DNA of 64,000 bases. It comes from CF-46 sp963760735 (GTDB taxonomy: Bacteria > Chloroflexota > Limnocylindria > Limnocylindrales > CSP1-4). The DNA is taken from NCBI GenBank assembly GCA_963760735.1, contig CAVXEB010000002.1, forward strand, positions 124,001-188,000, given 5' to 3'. Positions within the stretch are counted from its first letter, which is position 1; every line of letters starts with the position of its first letter. Positions 51,401-58,395 of the stretch are shown in pieces. The position numbers were made by a program, and so were the translations under genes. The notes below the pieces were generated by a model. It ran no database searches. It had not been told where the DNA came from and saw only the letters and a list, made by a program, of their open reading frames with translations.

Positions 51401-52954
51401 GACGAGGTGGTCGAAGACGTAGCCGTCGTCGGGCAAGGCCGACCAGCTGCCGGCACCCTTCTCGACCCGATAGCTCGTGATGAGCGCGGCCTCCAGCTCG
51501 GCGGGCTGCGGGCACTCGAGACGAACGAAGTCTTCCTGAAGGCCGTGCAGGACGAAGCGGTCACCGTCAGGGGACGCGCGCCGCGAGATGAGGAGCCGCC
51601 GCTCGAGCAGCGGCAGGACCAGTGAGGCATCCAGCGGCGCGAGGCGGCCCGGCCGGGACCAGAGCCGGACAACGACGCTCTCGGTCAGCTCGGCGCCGGG
51701 ACGGAAGGCAGCGAGCTCGAGGTAGCACGCGGCGGCCTGAGGATCGTCGACCGCCAGCGCGTCGTACGACGCGGCCAACGCGCGCAGCAGGCTGGGGTAC
51801 GGGTAGCCGGGAAAGCTGGCTTTGACGAGGTCGAGTCGGCGAGCATCGAGGGCCTCAACGACGCGCGGCCACGGCACCCGGTTCTGGACCATGGCGCCGA
51901 TGATCGCCAGGGCGAATGGGAGACCGTCGGTGGCGGCGACCACCGCGTCGCCCTCGGGCGGAAGGGGACCGTTCGCCCAGCCCTCGAGCAGGCGTCGCGA
52001 GGACGCCTCGTCGAGCTGGTCGACCGCGATATCAGCCGCGCCCAACGCGGTCGCGATCGCCTGATCGAGTGTCGTGAGCAGCACGCGTCCGCCGGGGCCG
52101 ACGGCGCTCACGAACGCGGCCGCGTGCTCGGCGTCGCGCACGTCGTCGAGGACGATGAGCGCCTCACGCCCGGCGAGTCCCTCCGCGAGGGCGACCGGGA
52201 TCTCGTCCACCCTGGTTGGGAGCCGCGCGCCGGTGGCGACATGCTCGAGCACGGAGCGCGCACCGGTCAGGGGCTGGAAGGTCGGTCCGCACGTCAACCA
52301 GGCCACGCCATGGTGGAACGCGCGTCGGCTGCGGATCGAGCGCGCGAACGCGGCGGCGACCGTGCTCTTGCCGGATCCGGACACGCCGTAGAGTCCCGCG
52401 CTGCGAGGCGCGCGGCCGGCATCTTCCGGGCGCTGGCGGTCCAAGCCGAGGGCAAGCCACAGGCGCTCCTGCAGGTCCGGTCGCTCCAGCGCGTGCGGCG
52501 GGGCGGGTGGCACCAGATAGGTGATCCCGAGCGGTTGCACCGGTTCGGAGAGCAGGCGAACCAGCTCGGCAACCACGACATCGATTGTCTTCGGTGGCCT
52601 GGCGTCCACCGAGTTGTAGGCACGGATGCGCTCCGGGATGTCACCGAAGGTGCCGGATCGCAGCAGGGGGACGACGGCCACGCCCAGGTCGTCGGCAAAC
52701 CCCCACTCCTGGGAGACGTACTCGGAGGCCAAGGCGTCCGGCCCGACCAGCAAGAGCAGCCTCGTGCTCGATTCGATGGCTCGGCGGATCTCCTGGTGGA
52801 AGGTCGTCCCTCTGCTGGGCAGCGACTCGCGGTCGAACCAGATCCGGACGTTCTCGCGAGCAAGGCCCGCTACGAGCGCGTCCCTGAAGGCCGGGTCGTC
52901 CGCCCGTGCGTAGGACAGGAAGACGTCGAATTCGGGGCCAGGATGGTCCGTCAT
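48422..52954 (-). CDS. TIR-NB-ARC-TPR STAND protein (candidate immune sensor)
   Basis: About 1510 residues. The N-terminus is a TIR (TIR_2-like) domain: EFDVFLSYARADDPAFRDAL, WFDRESLPSRGTTFHQEI and ALASEYVSQEWGFADDLG, with the putative NADase Glu at about 83. An NB-ARC STAND ATPase follows: GLYGVSGSGKSTVAAAF (P-loop, K196), ALIVLDDVRDAEHAA (Walker B), GGRVLLTTLDQAI and TDGLPFALAIIG (GLPL motif). The remaining 1000 residues are alpha-helical with TPR-like repeats, suited to sensing a ligand. Bacterial TIR/STAND proteins of this plan act in anti-phage defence by NAD depletion on activation. Start 52954; 53014 is an alternative. Confidence 0.85.
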   Translation of the reverse strand: MTDHPGPEFDVFLSYARADDPAFRDALVAGLARENVRIWFDRESLPSRGTTFHQEIRRAIESSTRLLLLVGPDALASEYVSQEWGFADDLGVAVVPLLRSGTFGDIPERIRAYNSVDARPPKTIDVVVAELVRLLSEPVQPLGITYLVPPAPPHALERPDLQERLWLALGLDRQRPEDAGRAPRSAGLYGVSGSGKSTVAAAFARSIRSRRAFHHGVAWLTCGPTFQPLTGARSVLEHVATGARLPTRVDEIPVALAEGLAGREALIVLDDVRDAEHAAAFVSAVGPGGRVLLTTLDQAIATALGAADIAVDQLDEASSRRLLEGWANGPLPPEGDAVVAATDGLPFALAIIGAMVQNRVPWPRVVEALDARRLDLVKASFPGYPYPSLLRALAASYDALAVDDPQAAACYLELAAFRPGAELTESVVVRLWSRPGRLAPLDASLVLPLLERRLLISRRASPDGDRFVLHGLQEDFVRLECPQPAELEAALITSYRVEKGAGSWSALPDDGYVFDHLVAHLAALGERTELLEVVDAGWVRRQLLRRGDLAQALDDVWVALDVGATPPVDLPTIAELSLLAGQLAATLREAPPSLVGAIAEAGDVDQALRWAADNPDPALRFDALVRVAEALIGRGEVVRARQVIHGAATTIPLLGGVVETGLLPGMTALNAVHVLVNFPAPDEWQGTNAENVALATIPVDAVTRLAPIAGRAAAIAELAAISHPFWELYGHLIPLVAVERLADEGDTDVAGSLLDAIPTESFEDKSLDDDLAHAARYRRAVAEAALRRFDVARSTIQTLPDGYLDVANRGLAKHLAAAGQADAALNIVEGIRGETDRHQAIVDVIEATIEGAEPTACEAVATYVFDRDWAVAAAWLRAAGGDPSLGLFLLDGNPTDDLGLGLGVRLARIELQQDHTDSAVTIARRLEPMAVRLLGRQWFAPETIDVDARNASSARGLLSLLARTGEPIPEDVTALAMLVEVQSGGLADFKLSLIVDLVIAGRFGEARTLADTSAFPGGRVLGLAAALAVSDPAAPVEERRSAATDLIEALEGIPATRTLDAALGATMRALIGDDLLDEAARLAERLRSNPGLWSAVGDWAAHRARTGQPQDVRELVRRLLIERPLQVPDARLRARVLSAVARRRLEPAAQLAATSTLLGDVAAAANALDVVFEVVDVQASRLGLEAAGAFARGVAAGPALELAEALLKDGSTQWEGEPTEQEVVAATAIHAVASAGMVLASVRAGDRRQARAWLKRTEARARLAESSSSIADVSAAIAKYVDTARAALDRAVADDDPDVVPAVAWLLWEWGLHAQAVKYAQLALGALRGLGMGPGTGTRIVTVEALERRQGLIAAAIASLGAVLAMDAAERGLTDQAEAAAEAMAGVTSAYGWLALTLAERAEINARLAVGLQHSGDLEAAREQLGQATVSAGDLARRGELAPFRRLCQALLSVLPPEEATSVWLDWLLAAAESGANDALVLVADYVRWLPEADLAGVVVDAETGRLLSA

Positions 52955-53070
52955 GCCGGGATGAACATACGCGGCGACGGGAACGCTCGCGTCTCGCACG
53001 ATGCGGATCGACATGGTCGACCGCCGGCGTCTCGTGGCCGTCGAGAACCCGCGATTGAACCCTTGGACGG

Positions 53071-53416
53071 GTGCATCGAGCGCTCGTGGACCAGGCGAGG
53101 CAGGGTGACGTCGAGGCCTTCGGCACCCTTGCCCGGCTTGTCGGCGACCGGTGCATGGCGATCGCGTTCCGGATCCTGCGCGACGTCGATCTCGCGGACG
53201 AGGCCGCCCAGGCCGCGCTGGTCCAGGCCTGGCGTGAGCTGCCGAGCCTGCGCGATCCCGACCGCTTCGAGCCCTGGCTCCACCGGATCCCCACCAACGA
53301 GTGCTACGAGATGTCGCGCCAGCGGCGCCGCTGGTCGCCCGACATCCACGCCTTGCCGATGGCGAGCCCATCGGAACCAACCGACATCCTCACCGTGGAC
53401 GACCGCGACCAGCTCG
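53071..53416 (+). pseudogene. Truncated duplicate of ECF sigma factor (region 2 only)
   Basis: This stretch is about 97% identical to 54268-54613, the 5' two-thirds of the intact ECF sigma gene. It encodes sigma region 2 (RILRDVDLADEAAQAALVQA, WRELPSLRDPDRFEPWLHRI) and stops resembling the parent at 53417, where it runs into unrelated sequence; region 4 is missing. About 11 substitutions are visible, some altering residues (IPTNE for ILTNE). A truncated region-2 protein could still compete for core RNA polymerase, but a dead fragment is more likely. It lies divergent from the TIR gene. Confidence 0.8.
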
Positions 53417-53451
53417 GCCGGCCAGGGGGTCTCGGGATCCAGCGACTTGCC

Positions 53452-54063
53452 TTACGGTCGAAGCCCCACGCTGGCAAGCTCCGCCCGGGCAAGCCGGTCG
53501 TGGCGCCCGGAGGTCCAGTCACCGATCGGGTCCGGCGTGAAGTCGAGCAGGGTCGTGTAGTCGAGCCGCGCCATGGCCCGCATCGCCAGCGTCCTCTCGA
53601 TCCCGGCGTCGGTATCAGGGGCCGTCCGGATGGCGCGATGGGCGGACCGCACCCGGTTGAGCCGGTCCCGACGCCAGGGGACGTAGCGGATGAGCCACGG
53701 GCCGATTGTCACGAGCGCGAGTAGCAACGCGAGCACGACCGAGACGATCGTGATGAACTGCTCGAGGCCCGTGCCGAGCGTGGAGATCGGCCCGCCACCG
53801 GCGGCGAACGCGCCGCTGGCGAGATCCCGCACCTGGCTGCCGACGACCGGCAGGCCCGCGAGCGAGTCGCCGAGGCTTCGACCGCCTTCGATCATGTTCT
53901 GGCCGCCCGCCTGAACGGCCCGGCCGACCCCGGCGAACCCGATGAGGAACTGGAAGAGCTGCCAGACGAGGTTGCCCCAGAAGGCGACCCAGATCAGGGT
54001 CGCGAGGTCGGTCAGCTGTTCTCGCGTGCGTGCGACTGGCAGCTCGCTCCAGATCTTGATCAT
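53452..54063 (-). CDS. Membrane protein of unknown function
   Basis: A 203-residue protein with two strongly hydrophobic helices (LATLIWVAFWGNLVWQLFQF near residue 20-45 and ITIVSVVLALLLALVTIGPW near 115-135) separated by a Gly/Ser-rich region of about 60 residues, and a basic soluble C-terminus (RYVPWRRDRLNRVRSAHRAI, TLLDFTPDPIGDWTSGRHDR). ATG 54063 begins MIKIWSELPVART. It is divergent from the sigma gene at 54268. The duplicated sigma segment lies just beyond its 3' end. Function unknown; may relate to the sigma/anti-sigma system. Confidence 0.65.
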   Translation of the reverse strand: MIKIWSELPVARTREQLTDLATLIWVAFWGNLVWQLFQFLIGFAGVGRAVQAGGQNMIEGGRSLGDSLAGLPVVGSQVRDLASGAFAAGGGPISTLGTGLEQFITIVSVVLALLLALVTIGPWLIRYVPWRRDRLNRVRSAHRAIRTAPDTDAGIERTLAMRAMARLDYTTLLDFTPDPIGDWTSGRHDRLARAELASVGLRP

Positions 54064-54267
54064 CGGTTCCGACCTCCGCTCCCGACGCGGCCGGATGGGC
54101 ATGCGACCGGCTCGCTCACAGCATGACCCACAGCGGGCGGCCGGTCGGTGTCGCCGGGATGTCGAGAGCGTCTCGTCACCGTCGGCCCGCGATTGAACCT
54201 TTCGCCGTGCCCACGGGTCTCTAGTCTGATTGCGCTCGGCTGAGCGCATCGAGCACGAGGTGGACGG

Positions 54268-54819
54268 GTGCATCGAGCGCTCGTGGACCAGGCGAGGCAG
54301 GGTGACGTCGAGGCCTTCGGCACCCTTGCTAGGCTTGTCGGCGACCGGTGCATGGCGATCGCGTTCCGGATCCTGCGCGACGTCGATCTCGCGGACGAGG
54401 CCGCCCAGGCCGCGCTGGTCCAGGCGTGGCGTGAGCTGCCGAGCCTGCGCGACCCCGACCGCTTCGAGCCCTGGCTCCACCGGATCCTCACCAACGAGTG
54501 CTACGAGATGTCGCGACAGCGGCGCCGCTGGTCGCCCGACATCCACGCCCTGCCGATGGCGGGCCCATCGGAACCGACCGATATCCTCACCGTCGACGAC
54601 CGCGACCAGCTCGACCGCGCCTTCCGCAGGCTCACCGTCGAGCAGCGAACGGTCCTCGTCTTCCATCACTACCTCGGCCTGTCGCTGGCCGAGGTCGCGG
54701 AGCGGGTCGGGATCCCGCTTGGCACGGTCAAGTCGCGGCTCCATCACGCCACGCTCGCGATGCGGGCCAGCTTGGAGGCCGACGCGCGAACGCCATCGAC
54801 CCAGGAGCGCCCGGCATGA
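54268..54819 (+). CDS. ECF-type RNA polymerase sigma factor
   Basis: A 183-residue extracytoplasmic-function sigma factor. Region 2 is FGTLARLVGDRCMAIAFRIL, RDVDLADEAAQAALVQAWRE and LRDPDRFEPWLHRILTNE; region 4 is FRRLTVEQRTVLVFHHYLGL, SLAEVAERVGIPLGTVKSRL with its helix-turn-helix. A 353-bp part including the start is duplicated at 53064-53416. GTG 54268 (VHRALVDQARQG) is used. The stop overlaps the next ATG, so sigma and the anti-sigma-like gene are co-translated. An upstream CCGCGATTGAACC block is shared with the truncated copy and could be an ECF -35 element. Confidence 0.92.
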   Translation: MHRALVDQARQGDVEAFGTLARLVGDRCMAIAFRILRDVDLADEAAQAALVQAWRELPSLRDPDRFEPWLHRILTNECYEMSRQRRRWSPDIHALPMAGPSEPTDILTVDDRDQLDRAFRRLTVEQRTVLVFHHYLGLSLAEVAERVGIPLGTVKSRLHHATLAMRASLEADARTPSTQERPA

Positions 54820-55769
54820 CCGCGTCCCGCGATCCCGATCAGCTCATCCGCGCCTGGCTCGCCGAGGGTCCGACGGAGCTGCCTCACCGCAGCTTCGAGG
54901 CCGTCGACGCGCGCACCGAACGAACACGACAACGGGCGATCCGCCCGTGGAGGAACCCTCACATGTCGAACCTGGCCCGCCTCGGGGTGGGAGCGGCCGC
55001 GGTCATCGTGGCCGCGGTCATCGGGATCACCGTGTTCCGCTCAGGCGGCTCCGGCCCAGGCGTCCTGCCCGCTCCCACGCCGTCGGCCAGCCCGTCGCCA
55101 GCCGCCAGCACGCCGACCGTCAGCCCGTCCGCAGTCGCGTACGCATGGCCGGCTCGGCTCGCCGCCGGCACCTACTCGACCAGCCTCAGTTGGGACCCGA
55201 GTCTCCTGTTCACGTTCACCGTGCCCGACGGCTGGCTGGCCCGCGACATCAACATCGTGAAGAACGACCGGATGACGGTGAAGTTCTTCCCGGTCGCGGA
55301 CGTGGTCACCGATGTCTGCCAGCGGACGCTGCCGGCGACACCGGCCGCGACGACGCCCGAGGCCGTCACGACGGCGCTCGGCAAGCTCGTCGAGCTGACG
55401 GCGGGGCCGCGCGCCGCGACCATCGGCAACCGGGATGCCACGACTGCCGACTATCTCGTGACGCTGCCGACCGCCTGCAGCCCGACCGACTACACCCTGT
55501 TCAAGATTCCCGCCCAGGTCTGTGGAACGGGATGCGGCGACATCGTCGGCAGTCCGTGGCTCGGCCTCGAGTTCGCGTCTGGACCCGAGCACAACCGTGT
55601 CTGGCTGATGCAGGTCGGGCGACGCGTGATCGCCGTCGACGCGGCGTGGACTGATGCCGCGACCGCCGCCGATCTCGCGGAGCTCCAGGCGGTCATCGAC
55701 TCGATCCGGCTCGACACGCCGCTCGCGACGCCGCCGCCGCAGGCGCAACCGGCGGCGTCCGGCGGGTAG
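54816..55769 (+). CDS. Membrane-anchored anti-sigma-like lipoprotein-like protein
   Basis: A 317-residue protein with a cytosolic N-terminal part (MTASRDPDQLIRAWLAEGPT, ELPHRSFEAVDARTERTRQR) of the size typical of anti-sigma domains, one TM helix (LGVGAAAVIVAAVIGITVF) and an extracytoplasmic beta-rich domain (LLFTFTVPDGWLARDINIVK and DYLVTLPTACSPTDYTLFKI with paired Cys). The position after and overlapping the ECF sigma gene indicates a cognate anti-sigma factor that releases sigma in response to an envelope signal. Its N-terminal zinc-less motif is not the classic HxxxCxxC type. ATG 54816. Confidence 0.75.
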   Translation: MTASRDPDQLIRAWLAEGPTELPHRSFEAVDARTERTRQRAIRPWRNPHMSNLARLGVGAAAVIVAAVIGITVFRSGGSGPGVLPAPTPSASPSPAASTPTVSPSAVAYAWPARLAAGTYSTSLSWDPSLLFTFTVPDGWLARDINIVKNDRMTVKFFPVADVVTDVCQRTLPATPAATTPEAVTTALGKLVELTAGPRAATIGNRDATTADYLVTLPTACSPTDYTLFKIPAQVCGTGCGDIVGSPWLGLEFASGPEHNRVWLMQVGRRVIAVDAAWTDAATAADLAELQAVIDSIRLDTPLATPPPQAQPAASGG

Positions 55770-55790
55770 GTCCGTCGCTCTCGAACAGGA

Positions 55791-56051
55791 TCAGTCGTCG
55801 CGCGACAGGAACCCGGTCGCCTTCCCGGCGACCACGGCCGCGCCGGCGAACGACGCGATCGCGAGTCCCGCGAAGAGCCACCAGGAGTCCATGAGCCGCC
55901 CCGCGATCGGGAACGCAATCGCAAGGCCGAAGAAGGTCACCCCGGCCACGAACAACGTGAGCACGGCGACGACGGATACGAGGCCGACGAGGACCGTGAC
56001 CTCGGGCGATGGGCGACGGAAGGGCTGTGGCTCGAGAACGAACGCGGTCAT
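55791..56051 (-). CDS. Small membrane protein (paralog of 26652-26978)
   Basis: An 86-residue protein with two or three hydrophobic helices: VTVLVGLVSVVAVLTLFVAG, FFGLAIAFPIAGRLMDSWWL and FAGLAIASFAGAAVVAGKAT. The FxGLAIAFPIA block and the C-terminal helix are shared with the protein at 26652, which confirms a small family within this genome. ATG 56051 follows CCGGAGTCACC, the same leader layout as the paralog. The upstream 18-base element at 56113-56130 is also shared. Function unknown; co-regulation of the two genes is likely. Confidence 0.7.
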   Translation of the reverse strand: MTAFVLEPQPFRRPSPEVTVLVGLVSVVAVLTLFVAGVTFFGLAIAFPIAGRLMDSWWLFAGLAIASFAGAAVVAGKATGFLSRDD

Positions 56052-56112
56052 GGTGACTCCGGCATTGATGGTCTGAGTGACCCCCGGAGCATCTCGGGCG
56101 GAGAGCGCGGTC

Positions 56113-56130
56113 ACCATCGTCATCCGGCCG
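56113..56130 (-). promoter_or_regulatory. Conserved upstream element of paralogous membrane-protein gene (copy 2)
   Basis: ACCATCGTCATCCGGCCG occurs 62 bases upstream of ATG 56051, matching 27043-27060 exactly; a GTGAC lies 16 bases further upstream in both. A shared promoter or operator is the simplest reading. Confidence 0.6.
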
Positions 56131-56337
56131 CGACCCGGCTCGCCAAGTGACCCGACGTCGACTCGCCGCGCGACGACTCGGCTGTGACCGGCCGATGTCG
56201 CGACGTCCTCGGCCGGCGCGGCCGTCGAGACGGCACCCGAGGGGAGACGCCGTCGTGACGGGCATCTCGCAGGATCATGTCGTCGGACGCGAAGGAGGCT
56301 GATCAACCCTCGCGCCGGTTTCCAGACAGGCCGACTG

Positions 56338-57654
56338 ATGACCAGTCCTGCTCCGACCGCGGACGCGGCCAGGCAAACGCCGAACGCTGCGCCGGGCCGC
56401 AAGCGTGACCCCAGCGACCCGCCGTCGTGGTGGGAACGACCGGCGGCATGGTTGTGGACCATCTCCCCGCTCATGGTCTGGTTCGCGTCCGTCGCGGCTG
56501 TTGTCGCCTACCTGCTCCTCCCGACGGTCGCCGGGTCGAGCGGGCCGGTCCCGGTCGATCCCGCCGCCGCCGTCGTGATCGGGCTCGTGACCAGCGTCAC
56601 GATCTGGCTGCTCTCGGCGATCCCGCTCAGCGCGCTGATGAGCGCTGACCGGGCCCAGCCCCGCTTCTACATGGAGCTGTGCGAGCGATTCGACCAGTTA
56701 AGCGATCGCGTACCCAATGACTCGTCATCCGCCGAAGTCAGGGAGGCCCGCCGACAGCTTGCCTACGCCGAGGGACAACTCCGAGGCGAGGCGATGAAAC
56801 CGAGTCTTCGCTGGGCGCTCGGACATGGGTACATCAGCGTCATGCGGTCGATCCATCGCGCGGACGAGTGCCTGATGATCGAGGAGTCCGACGACGCGAT
56901 CGTGGGGGACGCGGTCCACGATGACCTCCTCCTGATGATGTCGTCGATCACGAACCGGGATGACCTCCGGAGGCTGCTCAGAACGGCAATCAACAAGGCC
57001 TCCCATGGAACGGGCCTCGGGGTCCTTCCGGCGATCTCGGGAACCCCGCCGGCACCCGGCGATCACCTCGACTGCAAGTCCGCGCGACAGGTGATGCGCT
57101 CCGTGCGGCATGCGATCAGTGTGTTCCGCGACGATGCTCGCGACGGCCTGATCCGCCTGCGAGGCCGGCTGCAATGGACGACGCTCGCGCTCGCCGCGTT
57201 GACATTCCTCCTGGTCGGCCTGGCCATGCTTCGCGCAGTCCCGGTGACGTTCGCGGCGGCGGCGTCGGCGTTCTACCTGGTGGCAGCGATCGTCGGCGGG
57301 TTCAACCGGCTGCGGCTCGAGGCGGGCCGCGAGTCGGCGGTCGACGATTTCGGTTTGTCGAATGGCCGGCTGTTCGCGTTCATCCTCATCTCGGGACTGG
57401 CCGGCGTCGGAGGCGTGTACCTGGTCGCGGCCTTGCCATCGCTGATCCCGACCAACGGCACGACACAGCCCGCCGCGACGCTCGAGACGGTCTTCAACCT
57501 GACCAAGAACCAGATCGGCCTGGTGTTCGCGGCTGTCTTCGGTCTTGCGCCAGGGCTCGCATCCAAGCTCCTCCTCCAGCAGGCGGACCGCCTCGAGGGT
57601 GACCTGGCCGGAGCCCGACCCGCGACCGCGAAGGACAGCGCCGCCCGGGATTGA
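56338..57654 (+). CDS. Polytopic membrane protein of unknown function
   Basis: A 438-residue protein. Two N-terminal helices (WTISPLMVWFASVAAVVAYL; VVIGLVTSVTIWLLSAIPL), a long soluble helical region (FYMELCERFDQLSDRVPNDS, EVREARRQLAYAEGQLRGEA, HRADECLMIEESDDAIVGDA), then four more helices (LALAALTFLLVGLAMLRAVP; LFAFILISGLAGVGGVYLVA; FAAVFGLAPGLASKLLLQQA) and a polar C-terminus. The large central cytosolic domain and helix pairs suggest a sensor or channel. ATG 56338 begins MTSPAPTADAARQ. No family recognised. It precedes the TetR gene by 62 bases. Confidence 0.65.
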   Translation: MTSPAPTADAARQTPNAAPGRKRDPSDPPSWWERPAAWLWTISPLMVWFASVAAVVAYLLLPTVAGSSGPVPVDPAAAVVIGLVTSVTIWLLSAIPLSALMSADRAQPRFYMELCERFDQLSDRVPNDSSSAEVREARRQLAYAEGQLRGEAMKPSLRWALGHGYISVMRSIHRADECLMIEESDDAIVGDAVHDDLLLMMSSITNRDDLRRLLRTAINKASHGTGLGVLPAISGTPPAPGDHLDCKSARQVMRSVRHAISVFRDDARDGLIRLRGRLQWTTLALAALTFLLVGLAMLRAVPVTFAAAASAFYLVAAIVGGFNRLRLEAGRESAVDDFGLSNGRLFAFILISGLAGVGGVYLVAALPSLIPTNGTTQPAATLETVFNLTKNQIGLVFAAVFGLAPGLASKLLLQQADRLEGDLAGARPATAKDSAARD

Positions 57655-57680
57655 CCGGTCAGATGCCTCAGCCGAGGGGG

Positions 57681-57709
57681 TTGACAGGCGACTTAGTGAG
57701 CACTAAGTT
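57681..57709 (+). promoter_or_regulatory. Promoter and operator of TetR gene, leaderless
   Basis: TTGACA (57681-57686) and TAAGTT (57704-57709), 17 bases apart, are followed by 7 bases before ATG 57717, so the transcript should be leaderless. The palindrome ACTTAGT-GAGC-ACTAAGT (57691-57708; 7-base perfect arms) fills the spacer and overlaps the -10 box, marking an autoregulatory TetR operator. Confidence 0.8.
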
Positions 57710-57716
57710 ACCGCGC

Positions 57717-58316
57717 ATGACGACAACCGCGGGCAGTGCAACCCGCTCCCCCGGCACCACCCGCGGGCCGCGGATGACCGCGGACGAGCGACGCGATGCG
57801 ATCGTCGCAGCGGCGACCGAGGAGTTCGCGACCGATGGGCTCGTCGGCGCGTCGACCGAGGCGATCGCCCGGCGGGTCGGCGTCTCGCAGCCGTACGTCT
57901 TCCAGCTCTTCGGGACGAAGAAGGACCTCTTCATCGCCGTCGTCCGGAGCTGCTTCGCCCGGACCCGCCTCGCCTTCGAGGACGCCGCCGCCCGGTGGAC
58001 GCCGCCCGGCGACGAGGCCTGCAACTCCGCCCTGATGGCGATGGGCCTCGAGTACAAGCGGCAACTCGCGAACCGGACCCTCCTCCTCGTCCAGCTTCAG
58101 GCCTACGCGGCGTGCTCCGACCCGGACGTCCGGTCGGTCGTCCGCGAGGAATGGGGCCGGCTTTACCGGAGCGTCGCGAAGGCGTCCGGAGCCCCGCGCG
58201 AGGAGCTCCACCTGTTCTTCGCGCAGGGGATGATCCTCAACCTCGGCGCCGCGATCGGCCTCCCCGGCGAGGCCAAGGACTGGACCCTGGACATGCTGCT
58301 CGAGGAGGGAATCTGA
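57717..58316 (+). CDS. TetR-family repressor of the adjacent efflux pump
   Basis: A 199-residue TetR regulator. The helix-turn-helix is ADERRDAIVAAATEEFATDG, LVGASTEAIARRVGVSQPYV, FQLFGTKKDLFIAVVRSCFA; the C-terminal ligand domain is all-helical (LEYKRQLANRTLLLVQLQAY). ATG 57717 sits just after a leaderless promoter with an operator. The half-sites ACTTAG and CTAA recur at 58360-58377 before the MFS gene, so TetR probably represses both genes and is released by the pump's substrate. Confidence 0.92.
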   Translation: MTTTAGSATRSPGTTRGPRMTADERRDAIVAAATEEFATDGLVGASTEAIARRVGVSQPYVFQLFGTKKDLFIAVVRSCFARTRLAFEDAAARWTPPGDEACNSALMAMGLEYKRQLANRTLLLVQLQAYAACSDPDVRSVVREEWGRLYRSVAKASGAPREELHLFFAQGMILNLGAAIGLPGEAKDWTLDMLLEEGI

Positions 58317-58359
58317 CCCTCGCAACCGCCGAAACCGATCCCCTTTTTTTGCCGTTAGT

Positions 58360-58377
58360 ACTTAGCAACTGCTAACA
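58360..58377 (+). promoter_or_regulatory. Second TetR operator before the efflux gene
   Basis: ACTTAGCAACTGCTAACA (58360-58377) has the ACTTAG-N6-CTAA layout of the operator at 57691-57708, with the last two bases changed (CA for GT). It ends 18 bases before the MFS ATG, across the AAGGAG ribosome site region, so TetR binding could block transcription or translation of the pump. Confidence 0.7.
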
Positions 58378-58395
58378 AACAAGGAGACCAGCGAC

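Noticed and set aside
53015..53380. Upstream extension of the TIR gene by about 120 codons
   Set aside because: It runs through the sigma-factor duplicate on the opposite strand and is Arg/Gly-rich low complexity; the TIR fold begins near 52954.
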